Origin: Amycolatopsis sp. WAC 01376
GTDB taxonomy: Bacteria > Actinomycetota > Actinomycetes > Mycobacteriales > Pseudonocardiaceae
DNA: 64,000 bases
Direction of reading: 5' to 3'
Assembly (NCBI RefSeq): GCF_003947415.1
Contig: NZ_QHKL01000007.1
Coordinates: 124,001 to 188,000 of the forward strand
Shown: piece after piece, positions 19,014-28,072 of the stretch
Layout of the letters: each line of letters starts with the position of its first letter
Numbering within the stretch: the first letter of the stretch is position 1
Notes under the pieces: generated by a model
Told to the model about the DNA's origin: nothing
Databases searched by the model: none
What the model saw: only the letters and a program-made list of their open reading frames with translations
Made by a program: the position numbers and the translations under genes

Positions 19014-19048
19014 GTATCTGGACCCCTTTCCCACATCGTAACTGGCAC
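19014..19048 (+). promoter_or_regulatory. candidate MocR operator C upstream of the permease
   Basis: GTATCTGGACCC and GTAACTGGCACT have CTGG cores at 19018 and 19042, again 24 bp apart. The two half-types match those of site A (2481-2516) but in reverse order. The pair ends 93 bases before the permease start. Confidence 0.5.
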
Positions 19049-19141
19049 TCGCAAAGGGCCGGACTTGTTCCTACGGTGACCGGAACCACAATGGAGCTCC
19101 CAGCGCGACCGCTCCGGCGGTGCGTGCGAGAAGGAGGAGAC

Positions 19142-20593
19142 GTGACTTCAGCGTCGGACCCGGCACAGACCAGCGGCCTGAAACCAGGGCTCAAGCAGCG
19201 ACATATGAACTTGATCGCCCTCGGCGGCGTCATCGGAGCGGGGCTGTTCGTCGGCAGCGGCGTGGTCATCCAGTCGGCGGGACCGGCCGCGGTGGTCTCG
19301 TTCCTCATCGCGGGCCTGATCACCGTGCTCATCATGCGCATGCTCGCGGAGATGACGATCGCCAAACCCGCGCTCGGCTCGTTCTACGTCTACGCCAGAG
19401 AAGCGCTCGGCAACCGTGCCGGTTTCGCCGTCGGCTGGATGTACTGGTACTTCTTCGTCATCGTCGTGGCGGTCGAAGCCGTCGCGGGCGGCCGGATCCT
19501 GCAGCTGTGGGTACCGGATGTGCCACTGTGGGTGCTCAGTCTCGGCCTGCTCCTGATCCTGACCGGTACCAACATGGTCTCGGCGCGGTCCTACGGCGAG
19601 TTCGAGTACTGGTTCTCCTCGATCAAGGTCGTCGCGATCGTCGTGTTCCTGGTCGTCGGCGGCCTGTACCTGTTCGGCTTCTGGCCGGGCGCCCAAGGTG
19701 GCGTGACGAACCTGGTCTCCCATGGCGGATTCGCACCACTCGGTATCGGCGCCGTGCTCGCGGCGGTGGTCCCGTGCATCGGTTTCTACACCGGCGCGGA
19801 GATCGTCACCATCGCCGCCGCCGAATCCGCGGAGCCGAAGCGGGCGGTCGCGAAGGCCATGCGGTCGATCATCCTGCGGGTGGTGCTGTTCTACGTCGGT
19901 TCCGTGTTCATCGTCGTCGCGATCAAGTCCTGGGACGATCCGGCGACCGCGGTCAGCCCGTACGCGGCCGTACTGGAGGTGCTCGGGATCCCGGCGGTGG
20001 CGACGATCATGAACGCGATCGTCCTGACGGCGGTGCTGTCCTGCCTGAACTCGGCGCTGTACACCTCGTCGCGGATGCTGTTCGCGCTCACCAGCAAAGG
20101 CGACGCCCCGAAGGCGTTCACGCGGCTGTCCCGCAGCGGTGTGCCGAGGCGCGCGATCCTCGCCGGGACGGCCATCGGGTACGTGTCCGTCATCGCCGCC
20201 TACACGTCACCGGACCTGATCTTCCAGTTCCTGGTCAACTCCTACGGCGCCGTCGCGCTGTTCGTGTACCTCTCGATCGCGCTCGCGCAGGTGCGGCTCC
20301 GCCGGCGCCTGGAACGCGAGGATCCGGAGAAGCTCACGCTCAAGATGTGGCTGTTCCCTTGGCTGAGCTACGCGACCATCGCGCTGATGGGCGGGGTGAT
20401 CCTGGCGATGGCGCTGCTGCCGTCGACCCGGTCGCAGTTCTGGCTCAGCGCGGTGACGCTCGTGCTGATCCTCCTCGGGTTCGAGATCCGCAGGCGGCGC
20501 GGCAAGCCGGTCGCCCAGGTTCCGGCGGCCCCTGTCGATCCGTTGCCCGATGAGTCCAAACGGGACGCTGCCTCGGCCGCCGTCCGGGATTGA
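19142..20593 (+). CDS. APC-family amino acid/amine permease
   Basis: This 483-residue permease has 12 predicted helices. The first bears the amino-acid transporter signature IALGGVIGAGLFVGSGVVI near residue 24, and MLAEMTIAKPALGSFYVYAREALG follows near 65. It is closest in style to GABA/asparagine/lysine permeases of the AAT group. GAAGGAGGAGAC precedes the GTG start. The candidate MocR operator upstream and the adjacent taurine genes make taurine or a related amine a reasonable substrate, but the family mostly carries ordinary amino acids. A strong palindrome follows the stop. Confidence 0.9.
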   Translation: MTSASDPAQTSGLKPGLKQRHMNLIALGGVIGAGLFVGSGVVIQSAGPAAVVSFLIAGLITVLIMRMLAEMTIAKPALGSFYVYAREALGNRAGFAVGWMYWYFFVIVVAVEAVAGGRILQLWVPDVPLWVLSLGLLLILTGTNMVSARSYGEFEYWFSSIKVVAIVVFLVVGGLYLFGFWPGAQGGVTNLVSHGGFAPLGIGAVLAAVVPCIGFYTGAEIVTIAAAESAEPKRAVAKAMRSIILRVVLFYVGSVFIVVAIKSWDDPATAVSPYAAVLEVLGIPAVATIMNAIVLTAVLSCLNSALYTSSRMLFALTSKGDAPKAFTRLSRSGVPRRAILAGTAIGYVSVIAAYTSPDLIFQFLVNSYGAVALFVYLSIALAQVRLRRRLEREDPEKLTLKMWLFPWLSYATIALMGGVILAMALLPSTRSQFWLSAVTLVLILLGFEIRRRRGKPVAQVPAAPVDPLPDESKRDAASAAVRD

Positions 20594-20612
20594 CAAGCCC
20601 CGCAACGGCTGA

Positions 20613-20667
20613 GTCGCGAAAGCCACTTTCGGGGGACGTCTGATGTCCCCAAAGTGGCTTTCGCGAC
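20613..20667. terminator. long palindrome after the permease gene
   Basis: The arms GTCGCGAAAGCCACTTT and AAAGTGGCTTTCGCGAC are perfect and extend inward through a GGGGAC-type stem. It lies 19 bases after the stop, with no U-tract. Confidence 0.75.
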
Positions 20668-20675
20668 ACGGCGTG

Positions 20676-20694
20676 GTGGTGCCAGCGCTACCAC
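20676..20694. promoter_or_regulatory. imperfect palindrome upstream of the ABC exporter
   Basis: GTGGTGCCAGCGCTACCAC shares GCCAGCGCTACC with the perfect palindrome at 43071-43090 before the serine hydrolase gene. It lies 84 bases before the ATPase start and may be an operator for an unidentified repressor. Confidence 0.3.
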
Positions 20695-20778
20695 GAGTCT
20701 TCCCTCACGCGGGATCGTTTCCACCCCTTGACGGCCGTAGGTTCAGCCGGGAGAGATCACCACGGTTAAGGGGAAACA

Positions 20779-21519
20779 ATGATTGCAGGGGGCGCGTGCG
20801 CCTTGAAGCTGGAATCCGTGAGCAAGGTCTACGGATCCGGTGACGGCGCGGTCACGGCGTTGAACGGGGTGACCGTCGAGGTGCGCAGAGGCACGTTCAC
20901 CGCGGTGATGGGGCCGTCGGGTTCGGGCAAGAGCACCTTCCTGCACTGCGCGGCAGGGCTGGACAAGCCGAGCTCGGGCCGGGTGCTGCTGGGGGACACG
21001 GAGCTGAGCCGGATGCGCGAGAAAGCGCTCACCGAGCTGCGGAGGACCCGCGTCGGGTTCATCTTCCAGGCCTACAACCTGTTGCCGTCGCTGAACGTGC
21101 TGCAGAACATCACCCTGCCGACCAGGCTGGCCGGGCAGAAGCCCGACCCGCAATGGCTGCGTCAGATCGTCGAGAGTGTCGGCATCGCGAAGAAGCTCGA
21201 ACACCGCCCGTCGGAACTGTCCGGCGGCCAGCAGCAGCGGGTGGCGATCGCCCGCGCGCTGATCACCCGGCCCGAGGTCGTCCTCGCCGACGAACCGACC
21301 GGAGCGCTGGACACGCGTACCGCGCGCCAGGTGCTCGACCTGCTCCGGTCCATTGTGGACGAAATGGGGCAGACCGTGCTGATGGTCACCCACGACCCGG
21401 TGGCGGCGTCGGCCGCGCACGGTGTGCTGTTCCTCGCCGACGGCAAGCTGGCGGGCCACCTCTCGCAGCCGACGCCGGAGCGGGTCGCCGAGCGTATGAC
21501 CCACCTCGGGGAGTGGTGA
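20779..21519 (+). CDS. ABC transporter ATP-binding protein (MacB/LolD type)
   Basis: This 246-residue nucleotide-binding protein has Walker A GPSGSGKST near residue 45, the Q-loop FIFQAYNLLPSLNVLQNI near 95, signature LSGGQQQRVAIARAL near 152, Walker B VVLADEPTGALD and the H-loop VTHDP. The Q-loop text and the FtsX-type permease encoded 4 bases downstream place it in the MacB/LolD exporter group. These drive extrusion or extraction of peptides, lipids or drugs. No response regulator is adjacent. Confidence 0.93.
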   Translation: MIAGGACALKLESVSKVYGSGDGAVTALNGVTVEVRRGTFTAVMGPSGSGKSTFLHCAAGLDKPSSGRVLLGDTELSRMREKALTELRRTRVGFIFQAYNLLPSLNVLQNITLPTRLAGQKPDPQWLRQIVESVGIAKKLEHRPSELSGGQQQRVAIARALITRPEVVLADEPTGALDTRTARQVLDLLRSIVDEMGQTVLMVTHDPVAASAAHGVLFLADGKLAGHLSQPTPERVAERMTHLGEW

Positions 21520-21523
21520 CGTC

Positions 21524-24094
21524 ATGTGGGATTTGGCATGGCAGACGACGAAGACCCGCCTGAGCGGTTTCATCGGCGCGTTCATCGCGATCCTCTGCGG
21601 GACGGCGCTGGTCGCCGGCTGCGGCATCCTGATGGAATCCGGTCTGCGGGCCGGTGTCCCGACCCAGCGGTACGCCGACGCGGCGGTCGTCGTCGGCGGT
21701 CAGCAGACGGTCGACCCGCCCGGGGCGGGCCCGCTCGAAAGGAACCAGGTCGCCGAGCAGGCTTCGGTGCCGGTGACGCTCACCGGGGCGATCACCGCGG
21801 TGCCAGGGGTCCGCGGTGTGGTGGCGGAGCAGAGCTTCCCGGCCAATGTGGTGACGGCCGACGGCCGGGCGCTGAACGGGCCCGAGGGTGGCCAGTCCTT
21901 GGGTCACAACTGGGACGCCGCCGCGCTGGCCCCGTTCTCGCTGCGTGACGGCCACGCGCCCGCCGGCGCCGGCGAAGTGGTCCTGGACGCGGAACTGGCG
22001 TCACGGAGCGGCGCGGCGGTCGGCCAGCGGGTGAAGATCGCCATCCGCTCGACCCCGGTGGAGTTCCGGGTCTCCGGTATCGCCGCCCCGAAGTCGGGCG
22101 ACGGCCTCACCCGGCAGTCCGCGGTGTTCTTCTCGCCGGAGAAGGCCGCCGAACTCGCCGGGACACCCGGTCAGGCGCACGCGATCGGTGTGCTGGCGGA
22201 TCCGGGCGTCACGCCGGGCGACCTCGCCGACCGGATCCGCGGCGGGGTCGGCACCGACAAGGTGACGGTGACGACCGGGGTCGAGCGCAGCACGGTCGAG
22301 TTCCTCGACGTCAGCCAGACCCGGATGCTGCTGATGGCGCTCGCGGGCTCCTTCGGCGGCTTCGCGCTCCTCATCGCGGTGTTCGTCGTGGCCAGCACCC
22401 TGGCGCTGGTCATCAACCAGCGGCGCAGGGAGTTCGCGTTGCTGCGGGCGATCGCGGCGACACCACAGCAGATCCGCAAGCTCATCGGCGCCGAGACGAT
22501 GATCGTCGCGGTGGTCGCCGGGGTGCTGGGCAGCGGCCTCGGCGTGGCGGTCGGGTTCGGGCTGCGGAACGCGTTCGGGGCCGTCGGGGTGATCCCGCAG
22601 GACTTCGAGCTGGCGATCAGCCCGATCCCGCTCGTCGCCGCGCTGGCGCTCGGTCTCGGCACGGCGCGCCTGGCCGCATGGTCGGCCTCGCGGCGGCCGT
22701 CGTCGATCCGCCCGGTGGAGGCGCTCGGCGAGGCCGCGGTGGAGCGGCGTGAACTCGGGCGCGTGCGCGTCATCATCGGCTGCGCGCTGGTGGTGGCCGG
22801 TCTCGGCGGATCGATGGTCCCGATCTTCCTCCGCGGTGACGCGGGGCTCGCGGCTTCCGGGGGTTCGTCGCTGATCATCGTGATCGGGCTGGCCGTGGTC
22901 AGCCCGAAGGTGGTCGCCGTCATGACGCGGCTGATCGCGCCGGTGCTCAACCGGATGTCGCGGATCAGCGGCTACCTGGCCGCCGCGAACAGCCAGGCCA
23001 ACTCGCGCCGCCTCGCCGCCGCGGTGACGCCGGTGATGCTGGCGGTCTCGTTCGCGCTGACGATGTTCTACAGCCAGACCTCCGCGGCCGCCGCGCGGCA
23101 GGAGGAGACCGTCGAGTCGACCACCGCGGACCACGTGCTCGCCAGTGGCACGGGCGGGCTCTCGCCGGAGGTCGCCGAGGCAGCGCAGCGGATCCCCGGT
23201 GTCGCCGCCGCGACCTCGGTCGTCCGCACCGAGGTGATCAACACGGTGCAGGAACAGGAAAGCGTGCGTGTCGAGCGGTACGCGGCGCAAGGACTGGACG
23301 GCGCGCAGATCCGCGGGAACCTCGAACTGGGCGTCGTGTCGGGCAAGATCACCGACCTGACCGGGAACACCGTGGCGATGAGCGAAGCGGAAGCCGGCTG
23401 GTACGAGAAGAAGATCGGCGACGAGGTCGAGTTCTACTTCGGTGACGGCGCTCCGGCGAAGCTGCGGCTGGTCGCCACCTACACCCGCGACCAGGCTTTC
23501 GGCCGCTACGTGCTGCCCGCGGAGCTGGCAAGGGCGCACACCGGCGACCGGATGGACGATTCGGTGCTGGTGCGGGAGCAGCCCGACGCGGATTCCGCGA
23601 CCGTGACGGCCGCCCTGAACGACCTCGCGAGCCGCTATCCGGGGCTGGTCGTGACGCCGGGATCGGCGGTGGCCGCGCCCGCCGGCGGGCAGCAGCAGGC
23701 CCAGTTCTACGTGAACCTGGTCGCGGTCGGCGTGATCCTCGGCTACGTCGTGATCTCGGTGGCCAACACGCTGGTGATGAGCACGGCGCAGCGCTCGCGG
23801 GAGTTCGCGCTCCTGCGGCTGATCGGCACCACGAAGCGGCAGGTCATCCGGATGATGCGGTTCGAAGCACTGGCGACGGTGGGGGTCGCGACACTGCTGG
23901 GAACCGTGGTGGCGGGGATTCCCTTGGTCCTGTTGAACCTCGGCCTGCGCGGGACACCGCTGCCGTCCGGAACGGCGACCGTCTTCGGCGGGGTCGTCGC
24001 CGGGGCGATCCTGCTCGGCCTGGTCTCGCTCGGCCTCGCCACCCGCGTGACGCTGCGGTCGAAGCCGATCGAGGCGATCGGCCTCCGCGAATAA
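21524..24094 (+). CDS. ABC transporter permease with two FtsX domains
   Basis: This 856-residue permease has an N-terminal helix, a large extracytoplasmic domain (about residues 40-260), a first FtsX unit of three helices with VINQRRREFALLRAIAATPQQIRKLI near 303, and a short linker. A second N-terminal helix and extracytoplasmic domain (about 490-720) lead to a second FtsX unit with STAQRSREFALLRLIGTTKRQVIRM near 753. This fused arrangement is common in actinobacterial two-gene exporters, where the single permease pairs with two copies of the ATPase. The substrate is unknown. Confidence 0.92.
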   Translation: MWDLAWQTTKTRLSGFIGAFIAILCGTALVAGCGILMESGLRAGVPTQRYADAAVVVGGQQTVDPPGAGPLERNQVAEQASVPVTLTGAITAVPGVRGVVAEQSFPANVVTADGRALNGPEGGQSLGHNWDAAALAPFSLRDGHAPAGAGEVVLDAELASRSGAAVGQRVKIAIRSTPVEFRVSGIAAPKSGDGLTRQSAVFFSPEKAAELAGTPGQAHAIGVLADPGVTPGDLADRIRGGVGTDKVTVTTGVERSTVEFLDVSQTRMLLMALAGSFGGFALLIAVFVVASTLALVINQRRREFALLRAIAATPQQIRKLIGAETMIVAVVAGVLGSGLGVAVGFGLRNAFGAVGVIPQDFELAISPIPLVAALALGLGTARLAAWSASRRPSSIRPVEALGEAAVERRELGRVRVIIGCALVVAGLGGSMVPIFLRGDAGLAASGGSSLIIVIGLAVVSPKVVAVMTRLIAPVLNRMSRISGYLAAANSQANSRRLAAAVTPVMLAVSFALTMFYSQTSAAAARQEETVESTTADHVLASGTGGLSPEVAEAAQRIPGVAAATSVVRTEVINTVQEQESVRVERYAAQGLDGAQIRGNLELGVVSGKITDLTGNTVAMSEAEAGWYEKKIGDEVEFYFGDGAPAKLRLVATYTRDQAFGRYVLPAELARAHTGDRMDDSVLVREQPDADSATVTAALNDLASRYPGLVVTPGSAVAAPAGGQQQAQFYVNLVAVGVILGYVVISVANTLVMSTAQRSREFALLRLIGTTKRQVIRMMRFEALATVGVATLLGTVVAGIPLVLLNLGLRGTPLPSGTATVFGGVVAGAILLGLVSLGLATRVTLRSKPIEAIGLRE

Positions 24095-24112
24095 CGGGCC
24101 CTCGTCGTCCGG

Positions 24113-25462
24113 TCAGCCCTCCGCGGCGGGCCGGACGGCGGGGATCTTCCCGCCGCGGAAGGCGTCCACGAACAACCGGTGGTCCTCCCGCGACTGCTCG
24201 GCGTAGGCCATCCCGAATTCGGTCAGCGCGCGGACGAACTCGTCCTCGCGGTCGCCGATGACCCCGGCGATGGCCTCTTCGCTCTGGAAGCCGACCAGTG
24301 TCTGCTCCGAGTCCGAATCGGACACACAGTGCATCTTCGCGGTGGCCCTGCCGAGATAGTCGAGCACCGGTCCCATCTCCGACGGCTCGGTCAGATCCGA
24401 CCAGTCCAGGTCGTCGACGTAGGGCGACAATTCCGAGACGACGAATCCGAGCCCGTCGATCTCCGTGTACCCGAGCCAAGGATCGGCGTGCGCCTGCAAC
24501 GCGCGCTGGGACACGGCGGTGCGGTGCCCCTCGTTGGAGAAGTAGCCGCGGATGCTCTCCTCGGCCACGATCCGGCTCGGCGCCGCCACGTTCCCTTGTT
24601 TCATCGACAGGACGACGTCGTTCTCGAGTGCCTGTGTCCGGCCCTCGACGAGGATGTTGTACGCGGGCAGCCCGGCCGAGCCGATGCCGAAACCGGTCCG
24701 GCCGACGATGTCCTTGACCCGGTAGGTGATGCTGCCGAACCGCTTGTTCTCCGGGATCGTGTCCAAGTAGGACTCGAAGGCCTTGGTCGCGATCTCGTGT
24801 TCGGCCTTCTCCAGCACCCGGACCCCGGGCCCGTGCCGGAACCTGCGGTCGAAGTCCTCCACCATGGTCAGCTCGTCGAGCAGGTCGATCCGCGTCTTGA
24901 GGCGCGCCCGGAGCAGGATGTCGTGGAGGACGCCCTCGGTGCTGTCCAGTTCGAGCCGGACGAGTTCGTCACCGGGACGCTCGGCGTACTCCCGGACCTG
25001 CTTGACGTAGGCGCGCAGATAGGTGCCGATCAGCATCTCGATGTCGTCGTCGGAGATCGCCTTGCTCCACGCCAGCAGCGCGACACTGGCGGCCAGCCGT
25101 TTGAGGTCCCAGGTGAAGCATCCGAGGTACGCCTCGTCGAAATCGTTGACGTCGAACACCAGCGTCCCGGACGAATCCATGTAGCTGCCGAAGTTCTCGG
25201 CGTGCAGGTCGCCCTGGATCCACACCCGGCTGGTCTTCTCGTTCGCCCACGGATCGTTCTCGTGCGCCATGTCCGCGTAGAACAGGCACGCCGAACCCCG
25301 GTAGAAGGCGAACGGAGCGGCCGCCATCTTGCGGAACTTGCGGCGGAACGCGTCGGCGTCCGCGCGCATGAGGTCTTCGAAGGCCTCCACCAGCACTTCG
25401 ACGATCCGCGCCTGCCGATCGTCCTCGCCGCGCTCGCGGATCCACTCGACCACACCTGTCAT
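24113..25462 (-). CDS. DUF2252 family protein
   Basis: This 449-residue cytoplasmic protein matches DUF2252 with the blocks FRKMAAAPFAFYRGSACLFYADM, WIQGDLHAENFGSYMDSSG, FDVNDFDEAYLGCFTWDLKRLAAS and VGRTGFGIGSAGLPAYNILVEG. The GDLHAENFG and FDVNDFDE pair resembles the catalytic and metal sites of aminoglycoside-phosphotransferase/kinase-like folds, so a kinase-like activity is possible but unproven. The ATG one codon after the first GTG has the better spacing to GGAGG. It converges on the ABC permease gene with an 18-base gap. Confidence 0.88.
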   Translation of the reverse strand: MTGVVEWIRERGEDDRQARIVEVLVEAFEDLMRADADAFRRKFRKMAAAPFAFYRGSACLFYADMAHENDPWANEKTSRVWIQGDLHAENFGSYMDSSGTLVFDVNDFDEAYLGCFTWDLKRLAASVALLAWSKAISDDDIEMLIGTYLRAYVKQVREYAERPGDELVRLELDSTEGVLHDILLRARLKTRIDLLDELTMVEDFDRRFRHGPGVRVLEKAEHEIATKAFESYLDTIPENKRFGSITYRVKDIVGRTGFGIGSAGLPAYNILVEGRTQALENDVVLSMKQGNVAAPSRIVAEESIRGYFSNEGHRTAVSQRALQAHADPWLGYTEIDGLGFVVSELSPYVDDLDWSDLTEPSEMGPVLDYLGRATAKMHCVSDSDSEQTLVGFQSEEAIAGVIGDREDEFVRALTEFGMAYAEQSREDHRLFVDAFRGGKIPAVRPAAEG

Positions 25463-25513
25463 CACGACCTCCAGACGTTTGTCACGGTGCCACAGGTCGG
25501 TTCGCCGGGCAGA

Positions 25514-26362
25514 TCAGATCTTGCGGAAACGCGCGTCCAGCAGCGCGAAGGCGCCGAACGCGGCAATCCCGGCAGCGAGCACGAGGAGCATCGGGCCGCC
25601 GTACGGCTGGGCGGAGAGGGTCTTCAGCGCGGCGTCGAGGCCGCTCGCCTTGGCCGGGTCGAAGGTGACCGCGGCGACGACCGTCAGCACGCCGATGGTG
25701 CCGTACGCGGCGGAGAGCGCGATCCAGCCGATCTGCCCGAGCCGGATCGTCGTGGTCCGGGCGGGCCCGGAGGCGCCGCCGAAGTCGAGCTCCCGAACGA
25801 ACGTCTTCCGGAATCCGCGCTGGGCGAGGAAAACCGCCACCGCGACGACGGCGACCCCGGCGCAGGCGATCAGAACCTGTCCGTACGACTCCGCGAGGAT
25901 CCCGGCGACGAAAGACCCTTGCCCGTCGTCGGCGCCCGCGATGGCGATCTTCACCGCGCTGTAGGACACGAGCCCGTACAGCACGACTTCGATCCCGCTG
26001 ACGATCCGGCGCACCGTCCGCCGCCGCGTCTTCACCTGCCGATGGCCCGTGATCGCCTCGCTGAGCTGCCACAACGCCAGTACGGCCAGCCCGGCCGCGA
26101 TCAGCCAGAGCAGCCACGCGCCGCCCTCGGCGACCACCATCTGCAGAGCGCCCGCCTTGTCCGCCTTCGCCTTGTCGCCGAGCGCGACCTGTGCCGCGAG
26201 CCACGCGACGAGCAGGTGCACGACCGCGTAACAGACGAGCCCGCCTCGGGCGAGCAGGCCGAACGTCTTGCTGTCGCGCATCGGGCGATCCTTGCCGAGC
26301 CGTCCGCTTTCCACCAGGTCCGGCCGGAGCAATGTGTCGGGCAGGTCACTCTTGATCTCCAC
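25514..26362 (-). CDS. DUF1206 membrane protein
   Basis: This 282-residue membrane protein is built of three similar two-helix units, as in DUF1206: RGGLVCYAVVHLLVAWLAAQ (near 39), IVSGIEVVLYGLVSYSAVKIA (near 120) and LGQIGWIALSAAYGTIGVL (near 209). Function unknown. The long reading begins at a GTG without a ribosome site. The ATG 27 codons in, at MRDSKTFGLL, is preceded by AAGGA and may be the true start. It follows DUF2252 closely on the same strand, 51 bases upstream of it, so the two may be cotranscribed. Confidence 0.82.
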   Translation of the reverse strand: MEIKSDLPDTLLRPDLVESGRLGKDRPMRDSKTFGLLARGGLVCYAVVHLLVAWLAAQVALGDKAKADKAGALQMVVAEGGAWLLWLIAAGLAVLALWQLSEAITGHRQVKTRRRTVRRIVSGIEVVLYGLVSYSAVKIAIAGADDGQGSFVAGILAESYGQVLIACAGVAVVAVAVFLAQRGFRKTFVRELDFGGASGPARTTTIRLGQIGWIALSAAYGTIGVLTVVAAVTFDPAKASGLDAALKTLSAQPYGGPMLLVLAAGIAAFGAFALLDARFRKI

Positions 26363-26412
26363 CGAGGTCGAGGGTGAATCCTGGGTTCCACCGACAGTTT
26401 CGAGGAGCGAAC

Positions 26413-26766
26413 ATGAACGAGGACAAGGGTTTCTACTCGATCATCGAGTACGCCGTGGACGGACCGGAGACCCAGGCGGCGCTGGTGGAGGCCTTCGCCG
26501 AGATCCAGGACCGCTGGGTCCGGTTCTACCCGGGTTACGTCTCGGCGCGGTTCCACGCGAGCGTGGACGGGACCCGGGTCGTCAACGTCGTCAGCTGGGC
26601 GAGCGAGGCGGACTACCGGCATTTCGAGGAGACCTCGGACACCGCGGGCAGACTCGCGGCCATCCAAGCGGCACTCGACGGCCTGCCCGGCGAGGTCGAG
26701 TCACTGGTGACCGCGAATCCGCGCTACCGCGTCGTCCGGGAGACCGGCCCCGGCCCGCGGCGGTAG
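26413..26766 (+). CDS. antibiotic biosynthesis monooxygenase (ABM)-domain protein
   Basis: This 117-residue protein is a single ferredoxin-like ABM fold, with IIEYAVDGPETQAALVEAFAEI at the first strand-helix unit, the PGYVSARFHASVDGTRVVNVVSWAS hairpin and a second helix YRHFEETSDTAGRLAAIQAAL. GAGGAG lies 6 bases before the ATG. ABM proteins include quinone and haem oxygenases and many of unknown role. It is divergent from DUF1206 and its 3' end overlaps the convergent DJ-1-like gene by 43 bases. Confidence 0.82.
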   Translation: MNEDKGFYSIIEYAVDGPETQAALVEAFAEIQDRWVRFYPGYVSARFHASVDGTRVVNVVSWASEADYRHFEETSDTAGRLAAIQAALDGLPGEVESLVTANPRYRVVRETGPGPRR

Positions 26767-28070
26767 AGGGCGCGGATCCCGAAGGCGGCGAGCAGCCCGA
26801 GGACGGCCAGCCCGATCGGCCGGAACGCGACCGTCCACGGCCAGGCCGGGCCACCGAGCGCGAGGTGTTCGGTCCGGTACTCCAGCGTCCTGGCCGTCCA
26901 CCGCGTGGTGGCGGTGTCCGTGGTGCGCACCAGGTCTTCGAGCACGGCGTCGAACGGGAACCCGGGCCCGGCGTGCAGATACACCGGTGAGAGCCCGGCG
27001 TACCGATCGGCCGCGTGCGTCGCCGCCGCGTCGGCGCCGGGCACGATCAACCGGTCGAAGTCGCCCGCCACCGGCGTGTCGCGCGGGGCGAAGGTCAGTC
27101 CGTGCCGGGACCGGATCGGCGCGCCGTCGAGACCGACCGCCGTCGTCTCGACCGCAAGGGACTGGCCGTAGGTGTCGAACACGGCGGCGAGCTCCAGTTC
27201 CCGGATCCCGCTGGTCAGCAGGACACCCAGCGTCGGCTTGTCCCAGCGGAAGGCGGTGTTGAACCCGACGACGGTGTCCGCCGCTTCGAAGGTGTTCTGC
27301 GTCATCGGCGGGCTGGAGCCGGGGGAGTAATGGGACCAGCCGACGGCTTGGGCTGTCTGCCGCGCGGTTTCGGTGCCGGCGAAGCGCTCGGCGATCCGCA
27401 GCGCCCCGTCGATCCCGGAGAGGATCCCGGCCGTGGTCACGATGTTCCCGTCGTCGACGTAGCGGGTGCCGCGAATCCAGTCCACGGCGGGGAATTCGTC
27501 GTCGAAGCCGCCGATGCGGAGCCAATGCGCGGTGGCCTTCCGCCCGTCGAGCAGCCCGGCCGAGGCGAGGACGCCCGAACCGTTGCAGACGCTCATGAGC
27601 AGCGCGCCCCGCGACGACTGCCGCTTCAGCCAGTCGGTCACCGGTCGCGTGGTCGGCTCGCCGAGGTCCGGCAACGCGGGCACCACCACGACGTCCGGGG
27701 CGGCGGGGAGCAGCTTGTCGAGCTCGGCGAAACCGAGGTCGGGGATCAGGTCGAGGCCGCCGGTCAGGGTGACCGGCCTGGCCACCGGCGCGACGGTGTA
27801 GACGTTGAACGCGCCGGTCGCAGCCAGGATTTCGTACGGGACGAGCGTGTCGGAGACGACGGCGCCTTCGTTCCCCACGACGACCACCGCGGTGGGTTTG
27901 GCGGGATCGTGCGCCCGGCGTACCGGCTGCGGCGAGATCCCGTCGGTTCTCTGTGCGTAGCGGTTTTCGAAACTGGCGCTGAGTGTGACGGCGCCGAGGG
28001 TGAGCGGCAGGGCCAACGCGGCGACGGTGAACGCCAGCACGGTCAGCGTGACACGGACGACGGTGCGCAT
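26724..28070 (-). CDS. membrane-anchored tandem DJ-1/PfpI-like (GlxA-type) protein
   Basis: This 448-residue protein has an N-terminal hydrophobic helix (about residues 5-30), a DJ-1/PfpI domain (about 65-215) with the Cys elbow SVCNGSGVLASAGLLDG, and a second half (about 260-390, PTLGVLLTSGIRELELAAVFDTYG) that resembles a degenerate DJ-1 domain without the Cys. A C-terminal helix ends in a basic tail (about 420-448). The domains therefore probably lie outside the membrane, between two anchors. GlxA-like relatives are usually AraC regulators, but no HTH is present here. It starts 2 bases after a small membrane-protein gene, downstream of a two-component system. Confidence 0.8.
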   Translation of the reverse strand: MRTVVRVTLTVLAFTVAALALPLTLGAVTLSASFENRYAQRTDGISPQPVRRAHDPAKPTAVVVVGNEGAVVSDTLVPYEILAATGAFNVYTVAPVARPVTLTGGLDLIPDLGFAELDKLLPAAPDVVVVPALPDLGEPTTRPVTDWLKRQSSRGALLMSVCNGSGVLASAGLLDGRKATAHWLRIGGFDDEFPAVDWIRGTRYVDDGNIVTTAGILSGIDGALRIAERFAGTETARQTAQAVGWSHYSPGSSPPMTQNTFEAADTVVGFNTAFRWDKPTLGVLLTSGIRELELAAVFDTYGQSLAVETTAVGLDGAPIRSRHGLTFAPRDTPVAGDFDRLIVPGADAAATHAADRYAGLSPVYLHAGPGFPFDAVLEDLVRTTDTATTRWTARTLEYRTEHLALGGPAWPWTVAFRPIGLAVLGLLAAFGIRALYRRGPGPVSRTTR

Positions 28071-28072
28071 GG

